This document shows positions 1 to 7,380 of a stretch of 17,369 nt of DNA, piece after piece. A model generated the notes under the pieces. The model had not been told where the DNA came from and did not search any database. It worked only from the letters and a program-made list of their open reading frames with translations. Each line of letters opens with the position of its first letter. Positions within the stretch are counted from its first letter, which is position 1. The position numbers and the translations under genes were made by a program. This stretch comes from Gammaproteobacteria bacterium (GTDB taxonomy: Bacteria > Pseudomonadota > Gammaproteobacteria > Pseudomonadales > Pseudomonadaceae), in NCBI GenBank assembly GCA_012513235.1, contig JAAZCO010000259.1, forward strand, positions 1-17,369, read 5' to 3'.

Positions 1-156
1 GTGAAGAGGCGCGAAGTGATATTTTTGATTACATTGAGGTCTTTTATAATCGTCGGAGAAGACACAGTCATTTAGGCCAGTTATCACCGGCAGATTATGA
101 AGAAAAAGAGCGCCTCAACGAGGCAATAGAGTGTCTATGAAACTGTGGGAAGTCCA
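1..156 (+). mobile_element. 3' end of an IS3-family insertion sequence
   Basis: The window opens inside an IS3-family element. Its transposase ends at 140. The following bases, up to about 156, read on the minus strand as TGGACTTCCCACAGTTTC, which resembles the TGGACT-type terminal repeats of IS3-group elements. From 157 the sequence reads as hsdM on the minus strand, so the right border is placed at about 156. The left end and the target duplication lie outside the window. Confidence 0.75.
3..140 (+). CDS. IS3-family transposase OrfB, C-terminal fragment
   Basis: This is the last 45 codons of an IS3-family transposase, which integrates a circular IS intermediate using a DDE-type RNase H-like core. 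The visible part contains the segment DYIEVFYNRRRRHSHLGQLS, followed by PADYEE. This is the conserved tail of IS3-family OrfB proteins, just after the last catalytic glutamate region. The reading frame is open from the first bases of the window, so the start and the DD(E) residues lie to the left. It ends 16 bases before the inferred IS border. The family call is secure, but the exact IS name cannot be given from the tail alone. Confidence 0.85.
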   Translation, partial: EEARSDIFDYIEVFYNRRRRHSHLGQLSPADYEEKERLNEAIECL

Positions 157-581
157 CTTGTCTGCTTAGCAGCTGTTTCACCGAGCTTACTTAACCCTGT
201 CTCTAAGGTCTTGAAGATACCCTCGAATAGGCGCTTATGTTCAGGGTGGATTAGTCGACTGAAAGCCGACAAAGCATCACGCACCTGGGAAACATCAAAA
301 TCGCTGCCTTGCTCGATCCAAGTGGAGAACAAATGTTCATGAGCAATGAAGTAACCAAGGTTGCGCCGAATAAAATCAACTGTCTCTGCGTCGTCCTCTG
401 AGAGGGCGCGGATATCTTCTGCACTAAAATCCTGCTGTTTAGCGAACTGCTCTAGCTTGTCTGAAATGTACTTATAAAAAATGAAACCGAGGATGTAGTC
501 TTTGTATTCATTAGCCTCGATTTTCGACCGCATCTGGTTCGCGGTAGCCCAAATCTTAGCGGCGAGTTGTTGTTTGTTCAA
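157..581 (-). pseudogene. hsdM: hsdM, N-terminal fragment cut by the IS
   Basis: This is the N-terminal helical domain (HsdM_N) of a type I restriction-modification methyltransferase subunit, which in the intact enzyme pairs with HsdS and methylates adenine in the recognition site. About 140 native residues remain, with the characteristic segments AAKIWATANQMR, YKDYILGFIFYKYISDKLE and FSRLIHPEHKRLFEGIFKTLE. HsdM proteins are usually about 500 residues, and the SAM-binding and NPPY motifs are missing. The frame runs into the IS end and stops at 135. The start is a TTG at 579-581, with GAAGGG 8 bases upstream as ribosome site. No hsdS or hsdR is visible, so the fragment is not functional as a methylase. 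Confidence 0.85.
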
Positions 582-822
582 AACGATATCCCTTCAAAAA
601 TAAAGTGGTGCTTAAGTCGCTGGCAGTAAATTTCAACAATATGATTAATGATAATTTGTCATAGATCGTTCAGATAAACAGGCCCATCAAAACATCTGGC
701 TTGATGAGCAAATACACGAATAACCAATTCGTTAACCAGTCTGCTAGTTATAAAAAGTAAAACTATGCGATAGCTTACCAAAAGTCGCATAGAAGTCGCA
801 TAGAGATATTTCTATGCGCAGA
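582..822. other. Intergenic region between hsdM remnant and AlbA_2 gene
   Basis: This gap separates the hsdM start from the end of the AlbA_2/HATPase gene, both on the minus strand. It is AT-rich and holds no convincing reading frame. Its only clear structure is the CGCATAG repeat and hairpin cluster near 782-818. It should contain the hsdM promoter, but no good -35/-10 pair was found. Confidence 0.5.
782..818. repeat. Tandem 11-bp repeat with adjoining hairpin
   Basis: The unit AAGTCGCATAG occurs twice in a row (782-792 and 793-803). The second copy also forms a perfect stem: CGCATAGA (797-804) pairs with TCTATGCG (811-818) across a 6-base loop. A further ACTATGCGATAG lies about 20 bases to the left. 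The hairpin begins 5 bases after the stop of the minus-strand AlbA_2 gene, so it may end its transcript, although there is no long T run. The tandem arrangement would also suit a protein-binding site. Confidence 0.6.
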
Positions 823-2544
823 TCAATGCTTGTCCTCATTAGAATACTCATAGCGTGTCCAGCGTCTTTCGCCGATTTGCTGCAAGCATTGATTTTCATG
901 CAGCAGTTCCTGCATCAAGCGTCTCGCTTGGTTACGATCAAACCGCGTGACTTGACGAATCTCTTGGTTGGTCAACCCTTGCTCATCACGACGAAAGCGC
1001 TCAATCAAAATACTAAGTACCCGTGTTTTTGCTGCTTCCCAATCAATACGCTTGCGAGCTTCACCCTTGCCATCATCAGATAACCGGTTATATAACTCCG
1101 GACGCATACTCCAGTAGGCTCCACGTCCTGTGCCACCGTGCTCAAGATACCCGCGCTGCTCTAGCTCAGAGACTGTTTCACGGACCTCTTCTTCACGTCG
1201 CTGGCAAAGCTTAGCGACTGTGGCAATATCAATTTCGGGATGCTGGAGTAAATATTGCAGGATAATCAGACTATCGACAGTCAAATCACGGCCAGCCGTA
1301 TTTTCTTCTGTAACAAAGAGCCTGAATGCAGTATTTAACTCGCGACGGAAAAAGACCACAGTAACGGATTCGCCACTCTCCCGAATAACCGGTGGCTCCT
1401 TCCCTTCCATCAGCATGGTGCTAAACATACGACTGATACCCAGGTTAGTACGGTTAACCAAACGCAAACGGGTTAAAGCTTCTACCAGCAGTGGGTTTCG
1501 AGCGACTGGCTGATGATGAAGAATGTTATCTGGGTTGATACCACCGATAAAACCGCCGTTGTTACTGATCTCGATACGATTTGAGTACAGCTTGACCATA
1601 ACAGGCCCAGATAGGCGCAGATCACGATGACAAAAAGCATTCATTAAAGCTTCACGCAAAGCAATGGCCGGCCACGTACGATACTCGTAATGGAATAATC
1701 CTTGCTCTACCGTGGTAATGGGATTAAAAGGCACGAGAAGCTCTTCAATTCGCTTCACAGATAGCGGTAGTGAGCTGACCTGATCCTCACGAATGCCATA
1801 GGATGTATCAGAAGCCATTTGTAGGAATGTCCAACCACCTCCTGGTAAGTGCTCGCGCAATGCTTCTTCGGTACCAGCCAACAACACTGCCGCTCGTGTG
1901 ACTTGTCCATTCCGGATCAAGCCCAAGGTATTTAACAGGTCAAAATCAGATAGTTGTAAAAGGTCTTCAGGTGCCCGCTCTGCTTTGGCTAGGTTGCGTA
2001 GGGTTTCCATGGCTGTTGCAGAAAACAACTTCTCATTCATTGGACCTAAAGTTTCTGCTGTGTAATCCGTATCACCCGTTTCTACGCTGATCTTGCTACG
2101 CAGTGAGCCTGTGAGTGGCTGGCAGTCTTTACCGATACGAATGGTGCCAAGACCAGAACTGTTTGTGTAGGGAGGCATGCCTGGATGTACCTGCATCAGT
2201 AACACACGCCCCGTACCGTATGGCACCATCAACTCTTCAAAAACCGGCATGATTTTCGGATCAGTTTGGTCATACACTGCTTTCTTGAGCAAATTGACAT
2301 CCACTTCAAGCGGTACACCCAGAATTGCTTGCTCTTGCCCCATCACTCGGTCAGAAACACCAAACACAACGGTACCACCGCCACCATTAGCCATGCATAC
2401 AGCCATGTGGACGATCGTTCTAACCGCTTTATCCCTGCTCTGCGTATCCCACTGTTTGAAATCGAGGTCTTGGTCCTCTAAATCATCTGCAATGCAATGT
2501 TCAAGCTCAAGCAGCAGCTCTTTAATTTGGGCAACCGTACGCAT
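823..2544 (-). CDS. AlbA_2 (Schlafen-type) / HATPase putative regulator
   Basis: A 573-residue protein of the COG2865 type (AlbA_2 domain plus GHKL ATPase-like domain), predicted to bind DNA or RNA and often annotated as a transcriptional regulator or RecG-related. The N-terminal AlbA_2 fold is marked by MANGGGGTVVFGVSD (about residues 51-65). The ATPase-like half shows the N box EALMNAFCHRD (298-308), the glycine segment SNNGGFIGGINPDN (327-340) and NRTNLGISRM (364-373). The C-terminal 150 residues look like winged-helix repeats (EEVRETVSELEQRGYLEH; TNQEIRQVT). The ATG at 2544 is chosen because AAGGTAGG lies 4 bases upstream; a start 12 codons earlier lacks a ribosome site. It lies next to abiE and hsdM genes, so a defence link is plausible but unproven. 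It could also act by cleaving RNA, as some Schlafen proteins do. Confidence 0.85.
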   Translation of the reverse strand: MRTVAQIKELLLELEHCIADDLEDQDLDFKQWDTQSRDKAVRTIVHMAVCMANGGGGTVVFGVSDRVMGQEQAILGVPLEVDVNLLKKAVYDQTDPKIMPVFEELMVPYGTGRVLLMQVHPGMPPYTNSSGLGTIRIGKDCQPLTGSLRSKISVETGDTDYTAETLGPMNEKLFSATAMETLRNLAKAERAPEDLLQLSDFDLLNTLGLIRNGQVTRAAVLLAGTEEALREHLPGGGWTFLQMASDTSYGIREDQVSSLPLSVKRIEELLVPFNPITTVEQGLFHYEYRTWPAIALREALMNAFCHRDLRLSGPVMVKLYSNRIEISNNGGFIGGINPDNILHHQPVARNPLLVEALTRLRLVNRTNLGISRMFSTMLMEGKEPPVIRESGESVTVVFFRRELNTAFRLFVTEENTAGRDLTVDSLIILQYLLQHPEIDIATVAKLCQRREEEVRETVSELEQRGYLEHGGTGRGAYWSMRPELYNRLSDDGKGEARKRIDWEAAKTRVLSILIERFRRDEQGLTNQEIRQVTRFDRNQARRLMQELLHENQCLQQIGERRWTRYEYSNEDKH

Positions 2545-2656
2545 AAAACCTACCTTGTCATGCCTTTTAAATAACAACATCAGGTGTCAAAATCAGAAAC
2601 AAATCATACCGTAAGGATACGCATAATATGCCTGTTTCAAGCCTTATTAGTGAAGC

Positions 2657-2899
2657 TCAGAAAATCATTCCGGACGATTTAGAGATTGCCCATGCTTGTT
2701 TAATGCTTTCAAGCGCTTGCTGTCTGGTTGTACTGGGCAAGAAAACCAAACCGATGTCTACAGATAGACGTGGAAACTCACGTACAAATAAATTGATTGC
2801 CGTGCCCCCTTTAAGGGCAAAGCAAGGCTCTTGAGCCACAAACGGAAGCACACGAAGCAGCAGTTGCACTTGCGCATAAAACAAACTATTTCTATCCAC
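2657..2899 (-). pseudogene. abiEii: AbiEii-family nucleotidyltransferase toxin, truncated
   Basis: This is the N-terminal 80 residues of an AbiEii/AbiGii-type toxin, a DNA polymerase-beta-like nucleotidyltransferase whose relatives (MenT) modify tRNA. The signature FALKGGTAINLFVREFPRLS is intact, but the next motif reads VDIGLVF where the family has D-I-D. The second metal-binding aspartate is therefore a glycine (codon GGT). Intact toxins are about 250-300 residues, and here a TGA at 2657-2659 ends the frame early. The GTG start (2897-2899) overlaps the end of abiEi by 8 bases, the usual coupled arrangement. The loss of the body and of a catalytic residue argues that it is dead. Confidence 0.8.
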
Positions 2900-3662
2900 T
2901 AAAAGCCTCGGGTACAGTTATTAGATACGCTTTGTTAAAGCTTCCACCCTTTATGACTGAGCGTTTTCCTGCACCCAGATCATAGTTTTTGGGTTCGATT
3001 TTATTACGCCAAGCATGCTGATAACGGTCAGCAAAGAAGAAAAATAACCGTTTAGCAAGTACATGCTTGCAAGCATGCAAGAGTACATCAAGTCGTCGTG
3101 GTGACAGGTTGACCAGACTTTGCATGATATTGTCTGCTTGCTCAAAACTGATCACGCTCGGCACCTTAGTTAATAGCTCTAGGTAGGCTTGTTCTGGCGA
3201 GGCCAGTAGCCAGCAGCCCTGATGCAGCGGCACTGATTTTAAGCTATTGGCGGCAAGCAGTTTCTCTGCATCCCATATTTGTACTGTCGTATGCCAACGA
3301 AACTCTGGGCTGCAAGAAAGCTTGCTGATCCAACTGGGTGCAGGCTGTGCAGCATAGATATCGACCACCGTTTGCAGCTGAATATAGTGAGCCAAGCCAT
3401 GCTGAGCTAAAGCACTAGCACCACCCACATAGACAGGGCATTCAAACATACGATAAAGCGAGGCCAACACGCCCTGCCATTCCACAGGCACGCCGGGTCT
3501 TGCCACTACGCCACGCGCCAAGCTTTCGAACTTTTTGCTTTTCAACGCATTGTCGATTTGATAAACCTCAACCCCCTGCGCAAGCAACCACTGTCGGGTT
3601 GCCAGCTGCCCATAGGGTAAAAGCTTTGTATTTTCAGTGATAGGAAGCATTAGGTTTGCCAT
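2892..3662 (-). CDS. abiEi: AbiEi-family type IV antitoxin
   Basis: A 256-residue antitoxin of the AbiE abortive-infection system. In this family the N-terminal winged helix binds the promoter for autoregulation, and the C-terminal domain counteracts the AbiEii toxin without forming a tight complex. The N-terminal wHTH is visible as YGQLATRQWLLAQGV...LKSKKFESLARGVVARPG (about residues 17-57). It is followed by the typical YVGGASALAQHGLAHY segment (about 78-93), and it appears full length. It starts at the ATG 3660-3662, 17 bases after the promoter/operator region, with only a weak ribosome site. It overlaps the truncated toxin gene, so it now looks like an orphan antitoxin. Confidence 0.85.
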   Translation of the reverse strand: MANLMLPITENTKLLPYGQLATRQWLLAQGVEVYQIDNALKSKKFESLARGVVARPGVPVEWQGVLASLYRMFECPVYVGGASALAQHGLAHYIQLQTVVDIYAAQPAPSWISKLSCSPEFRWHTTVQIWDAEKLLAANSLKSVPLHQGCWLLASPEQAYLELLTKVPSVISFEQADNIMQSLVNLSPRRLDVLLHACKHVLAKRLFFFFADRYQHAWRNKIEPKNYDLGAGKRSVIKGGSFNKAYLITVPEAFSG

Positions 3663-3670
3663 CGGTCTTA

Positions 3671-3708
3671 TTTACGGCATTTATAGCCGTAAAAACCACA
3701 TACTGCAA
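3671..3708 (-). promoter_or_regulatory. abiEi promoter with overlapping inverted-repeat operator
   Basis: On the minus strand a -35 TTGCAG (3703-3708) and a -10 TATAAA (3680-3685) are separated by exactly 17 bases. The -10 lies inside a perfect inverted repeat TTTACGGC-N7-GCCGTAAA (3671-3693), just upstream of the abiEi ATG. AbiEi proteins are known to repress their own promoter by binding inverted repeats, so this is a strong candidate operator. Binding itself is inference. Confidence 0.65.
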
Positions 3709-4076
3709 ACCAAGTCTTTACAGATCAACATTGTGTGCTTAAGTAACCCAGCATTAAGCCTGAAACTACTTGCATATAACCGATAAAATACGAACGAGCA
3801 TAACGTTTAAGCTATACAGGCTATTTATCAGAACAACTGGAAATTGCGCATCAATTGAGTAAAAACTCATTTACTCAGCAAATAATGAAGAAATTGCGCA
3901 CTAATTGCGCAAAACTCAGTTACCGAACTTATATTTTAGGGGAAATCCAACTACTCCCTAATCGCTGAAGCACACTGCCTATACTGTATTTCAAATCTTG
4001 TATCGATTTATTAACGTTTTCGTGCAAGAATCACAGAAAATTAATGTTTAAAGTATGAAAATAAAGGATTCAGCCC
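3709..4076. other. Divergent intergenic region between abiEi and fic
   Basis: This AT-rich, non-coding stretch of about 370 bases lies between the abiEi promoter (minus) and the Fic gene (plus). Apart from the 50-bp-spaced repeats at 3841-3924 and a possible plus-strand promoter near 3905-3935 (TTGCGC, 19-base spacer, TATATT), nothing else is evident. Confidence 0.5.
3841..3924. repeat. Two imperfect direct repeats with TTGCGCA core upstream of fic
   Basis: AAATTGCGCA begins at 3841 and again at 3891, exactly 50 bases apart. Similarity continues for about 34 bases (AATTG, AAAACTCA and TTAC are shared in order). The second copy contains the palindrome TTGCGCAA (3905-3912). The first contains an inverted repeat GAGTAAA-N6-TTTACTC (3857-3876). 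The layout suggests a regulator-binding region for fic expression. Confidence 0.6.
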
Positions 4077-5612
4077 ATGCAAATCGGCTTTAATGCACTT
4101 GCGCAGCGCTATAAAATAAATCCTGCTCAACCCCTACGGGTGAAATCCACTATCGGTTCGACGCGCACTAGTCGAGAAACTGACGATCGTATTGACAACC
4201 AATACCCCGCCAGCTACCAGCCAGAAGACAGCTTTGCTGGGCATTTTGAATTTGGTCTCAAATATGAAGATATCCATTTAGAATTTTTTGCTCGCCTGTT
4301 TGCAACCATTGGCCCAGAGCCCATTGAAGCATGGTGCCAAAAAGCACCTTACGGCCAATATGCACGACGTACCGGTTTTTTATATGAATGGTTAACCGGT
4401 CAGCGATTGAATGTTCCTGATGTGGATAATGGCGCGTATTGCACAGCTCTTCCTGCACAATCCTACCTCGTGCGCTCGACACCAAAACGGGTTAAACGTT
4501 GGCGTGTTAATAATAACTTGCCAGGGTCCGCTGAATTTTGCCCCTTGGTACGCCGCACTCCTGCTGTGCAAAAAGCTATCGAATTTGACTTGAAAACCTC
4601 ATTAAAGGCTTTAGATCAGCAATTTGGCGCAGACATTTTAATGCGCACAGCCAGCTGGCTAACCTTTAAAGAATCGCGCGCTAGCTTTTTAATTGAAAAA
4701 GAAAGCGATCAAACCGATCGAGTACAACGTTTTGCCCATGTTATTGCCCAGCATTGCGGCCATATTGAAAACCCATTAAGCAGCGATAGTCTACGCACGC
4801 TGCAAGCCGGTATTCTTGGCGAGGATGCGCTCGGATTAGGGCTGCGCCTCTCCCCTGTTTTTGTTGGGCAAGCAACCTTGCGTGAAGACCTAGTGCACTA
4901 CATTGCTCCGCCTTTTGCAGCGGTGCCTAATATTCTTGATGGGCTTAGTACCTTTGAAGCCGTAACACGTGGCGCAGAACCTTTGGCCCGTGCGGCAGTC
5001 ATCGCCTTTGGCTTTGTGTATATTCATCCCATGCGCGATGGCAATGGACGCCTGCACCGTTTTCTGATTAACGACAGTTTGATTCGTGACCAAGCCATTC
5101 CAGATGGCGTGATCTTGCCCATATCAGCCACCATTACCAGCTCGATTAACTTTCGTGCAGGCTATAACAAAACCCTCGACAGCTTTTCAAAACCTTTTAT
5201 GCAGCGCTATGCAACAGCCTATCGTTTTGGTCCAATCAAAACCTTTGCCGATGGCACACGCAGCAATTTTATTTTTGATGAATATGAGGATGCTCTGTTT
5301 GCATGGCGCTACCCAGATTTAACTGCGCATGTTATCTACACTGCCAACGTAGTCGCCCACACCATACACACAGAAATGGCCGAAGAAGCGCGCGTGTTAA
5401 TACGTTTTCAACGTGCTCAGCAGCAGCTTAAAGAGGTATTGGAAATGCCTGATCAAGACGCCAACCGTATTATTCGGTCACTTAAAGAGAATAACTGGCA
5501 GCTCTCTGGCAAGCTCAAAAAAGAATATCCGCAATTGGCAGACGCCGTAACGGCTGAACGGGTGATTACCGCTGTGCGCTTAGGGTTTGAGGATGATCTT
5601 GGTGGCAAATAG
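4077..5612 (+). CDS. Fic-domain AMP-transferase-like protein
   Basis: A 511-residue Fic family protein, which would transfer AMP or a related group from a nucleotide to a target protein. The catalytic motif HPMRDGNGRLHR is intact (His about 317), matching HPFx(D/E)GNGRxxR. N-terminal to it is the inhibitory helix typical of class II Fic proteins: SRASFLIEK, with Ser203 and Glu207 matching (S/T)xxxE(G/N) except that lysine replaces the final Gly/Asn. The C-terminal 60 residues (NRIIRSLKENNWQLSGKLKK) look like a winged helix, so it may bind DNA and regulate itself. The ATG is preceded by AAAGGA. It is convergent with the exonuclease, with 10 bases between stops. No separate antitoxin is adjacent, as expected for the self-inhibited class. 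The target is unknown. Confidence 0.9.
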   Translation: MQIGFNALAQRYKINPAQPLRVKSTIGSTRTSRETDDRIDNQYPASYQPEDSFAGHFEFGLKYEDIHLEFFARLFATIGPEPIEAWCQKAPYGQYARRTGFLYEWLTGQRLNVPDVDNGAYCTALPAQSYLVRSTPKRVKRWRVNNNLPGSAEFCPLVRRTPAVQKAIEFDLKTSLKALDQQFGADILMRTASWLTFKESRASFLIEKESDQTDRVQRFAHVIAQHCGHIENPLSSDSLRTLQAGILGEDALGLGLRLSPVFVGQATLREDLVHYIAPPFAAVPNILDGLSTFEAVTRGAEPLARAAVIAFGFVYIHPMRDGNGRLHRFLINDSLIRDQAIPDGVILPISATITSSINFRAGYNKTLDSFSKPFMQRYATAYRFGPIKTFADGTRSNFIFDEYEDALFAWRYPDLTAHVIYTANVVAHTIHTEMAEEARVLIRFQRAQQQLKEVLEMPDQDANRIIRSLKENNWQLSGKLKKEYPQLADAVTAERVITAVRLGFEDDLGGK

Positions 5613-5622
5613 TGTTTTGGCA

Positions 5623-6510
5623 TCAAGACTTACAATCGCTATTGACGATATAGCGGGAGGATGAGCTGATTTTTTCAAACACATTCTTTGCTGCTGCAGT
5701 GCCACACAACGCATTCAAAAACGCTGTTTCTTCAGCATAAGCATCCTCAGAAACAATGGTCCACCAGTGACGATTATCACCATCCCAGCGATAGCCGCGT
5801 TTCTTCACCACTTCACGGTCAGGATAGGAAACGCCTTTAGCGAGAATCTTAAAGCTAGCTTTCTGTGCATTGGCTAAAAGCTCCGGTAGTGCATTTGGTA
5901 CGCTTTCAAATAACTGCACTATGGCCAAACAATCCGTTGCAGCACGGTGAGCATCATAGAAATAACCATTTTTGAGCAGCAGGTATTCGAGCTTGGCGCT
6001 TTCAAAGCCATGTGTACGCCAATCAATATCCTTAACGCTACATGCCCACAAACGATCAGCCATATCAGGGAAGCGTATATCAAAGAAGGCACGATCAAAC
6101 TGGGCGTTATGCGCGATCAGCACACTGGAACTGTTGACGATACGCGCCACATGAGTATTATCAATGCGTTTGCCGGCAACCATTTCGTTACTGATACCGG
6201 TAATACTGGTAATCAGCTCACTGATTGTTTGCTTAGGACATTCCAGCTGACTGGTGATTTCGATGATCTCAGTAATTCTCTCTAAGCTTGGGCTGTAGGC
6301 CACTTGCACCAAACCAATCTCAATTACCTCATCGGTGCCCGCCGTAAAGCCGGTCGTTTCAAAATCCAGCAGAGCTAAGGCAATTTCATCGCCTACAGTC
6401 TCGCGCAGCTTGACTGGATAGTGATCTTCGGCAGAAAATGGAATCTGCTCTAAGAGACGAAAGCGCGATGGGTTGGCTTGGATTTCAGCAAAACGATTGA
6501 TATTAAACAT
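5623..6510 (-). CDS. DnaQ-like (DEDDh) 3'-5' exonuclease
   Basis: A 295-residue protein with an RNase T/DnaQ-type exonuclease domain, which would remove nucleotides from 3' ends with two metal ions. ExoI is LLDFETTG (Asp49, Glu51), ExoII is IAHNAQFDRAFFD, and ExoIII is YDAHRAATD with the His of the DEDDh subclass. All four acidic residues are present. The last 80 residues (SYPDREVVKKRGYRWDGDNR, followed by HWW) form a separate small domain rich in Trp/Tyr/Arg, seen in my recollection at the tail of similar exonucleases and perhaps used for substrate binding. The ATG at 6510 has TGAGGT 4 bases upstream; a start 12 codons earlier has none. It is probably a repair or defence accessory nuclease rather than the replicative epsilon subunit, because no polymerase gene is near. 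Confidence 0.85.
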   Translation of the reverse strand: MFNINRFAEIQANPSRFRLLEQIPFSAEDHYPVKLRETVGDEIALALLDFETTGFTAGTDEVIEIGLVQVAYSPSLERITEIIEITSQLECPKQTISELITSITGISNEMVAGKRIDNTHVARIVNSSSVLIAHNAQFDRAFFDIRFPDMADRLWACSVKDIDWRTHGFESAKLEYLLLKNGYFYDAHRAATDCLAIVQLFESVPNALPELLANAQKASFKILAKGVSYPDREVVKKRGYRWDGDNRHWWTIVSEDAYAEETAFLNALCGTAAAKNVFEKISSSSRYIVNSDCKS

Positions 6511-6652
6511 AAAATACCTCAGATTATTTTGTCCCAACACTACCAATAAATACTGTATAGATCCACAGCCACAAGCAAGCGCGCGATATATTCTGTCGCT
6601 TGCTAAAGTGAATGACGTAAATCAGATCAATGAAATAGATTGCGGCACTAAT

Positions 6653-7240
6653 TTAGTAGTTATTATCAAATCGATCACTATTCCAATTATAAAAAGACAG
6701 CCCCCCGCTAGCATCAATACCGCCTCTAAAAATCCAGTCTTCTTCTTCATCATCATCTTCGCTATAAACAACCACCTCACGCTGCTTAGGTACTCTCATT
6801 GCCAAGCGTTTAATAAACGAGAATTGTAAAAATATCGGCACACTTAGGTAGCTACAGACAAGACTCGTAAACCCAAACAACAGACTGACCAGCGTACCCG
6901 CCGGTAGAGCAGTCATTCCCCCGACGATAAACACTGAAAACAGCGCTACCGTCAGAGCAATGAAAACCACCCCTGACAGCCAGTGCTTTAAAAACAATAC
7001 CGCCAAAATGATTAAGACATCCCCTAGTGCTAACCCTGCAGATGCAGGCAGTTGTGGAAAATATATACGCTGGAGTGGCTCAATAAGGAATACGGCAAAT
7101 GACTCAAGAGCCATGAATCTTAAAGGCAGGCCAACGAGGTAAACTGTCAATAGAAATGGCTTGTCTAGGTCATACAAAAACCTAGCATTACGCCAGACCT
7201 GTAGCGGTGAGAACGCATTCATTAGGAATCTCAGCATCAT
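6653..7240 (-). CDS. Small multi-span membrane protein, unknown function
   Basis: I do not recognise this 195-residue protein. It has about four hydrophobic stretches: PFLLTVYLVGLPLRFMALES; LALGDVLIILAVLFL, running into LSGVVFIALTVALFSVFIVG; and LVSLLFGFTSLVCSYLSVPI. These are followed by a charged cytoplasmic-looking tail with an acidic run (SEDDDEEEDW) and an aromatic, Asn/Asp-rich end (FYNWNSDRFDNNY). Several start codons cluster at the front (7240, 7237 and 7222); the first is kept, with GTGGGG about 7 bases upstream. It stands alone between the exonuclease and umuC remnant, with no visible partner. It is likely real because hydrophobic segments and a charged tail are unlikely by chance. 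Confidence 0.6.
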   Translation of the reverse strand: MMLRFLMNAFSPLQVWRNARFLYDLDKPFLLTVYLVGLPLRFMALESFAVFLIEPLQRIYFPQLPASAGLALGDVLIILAVLFLKHWLSGVVFIALTVALFSVFIVGGMTALPAGTLVSLLFGFTSLVCSYLSVPIFLQFSFIKRLAMRVPKQREVVVYSEDDDEEEDWIFRGGIDASGGLSFYNWNSDRFDNNY

Positions 7241-7361
7241 CTACAACCCCACTCAACAAAAAAGCTTTACCTGTGCTACACCTTAAGCTCTATCAAGCGC
7301 ACAGTTGTTAAGTCCTATGATACTTAGATATTTTTTCGCGCAAGTGCAGTGGCTTATAAAG

Positions 7362-7373
7362 CGCTCTAGAGCG
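7362..7373. terminator. Palindrome after umuC, possible weak terminator
   Basis: CGCTCTAGAGCG is a perfect 12-bp palindrome 8 bases past the umuC stop on the minus strand, and TTTATAA follows it there. As RNA the stem would leave almost no loop, so termination is doubtful. It could equally be a binding site. Confidence 0.3.
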
Positions 7374-7380
7374 TTGCTTC

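Noticed and set aside
2628..2834. 68-codon plus-strand frame
   Set aside because: It is the antisense shadow of the abiEii remnant.
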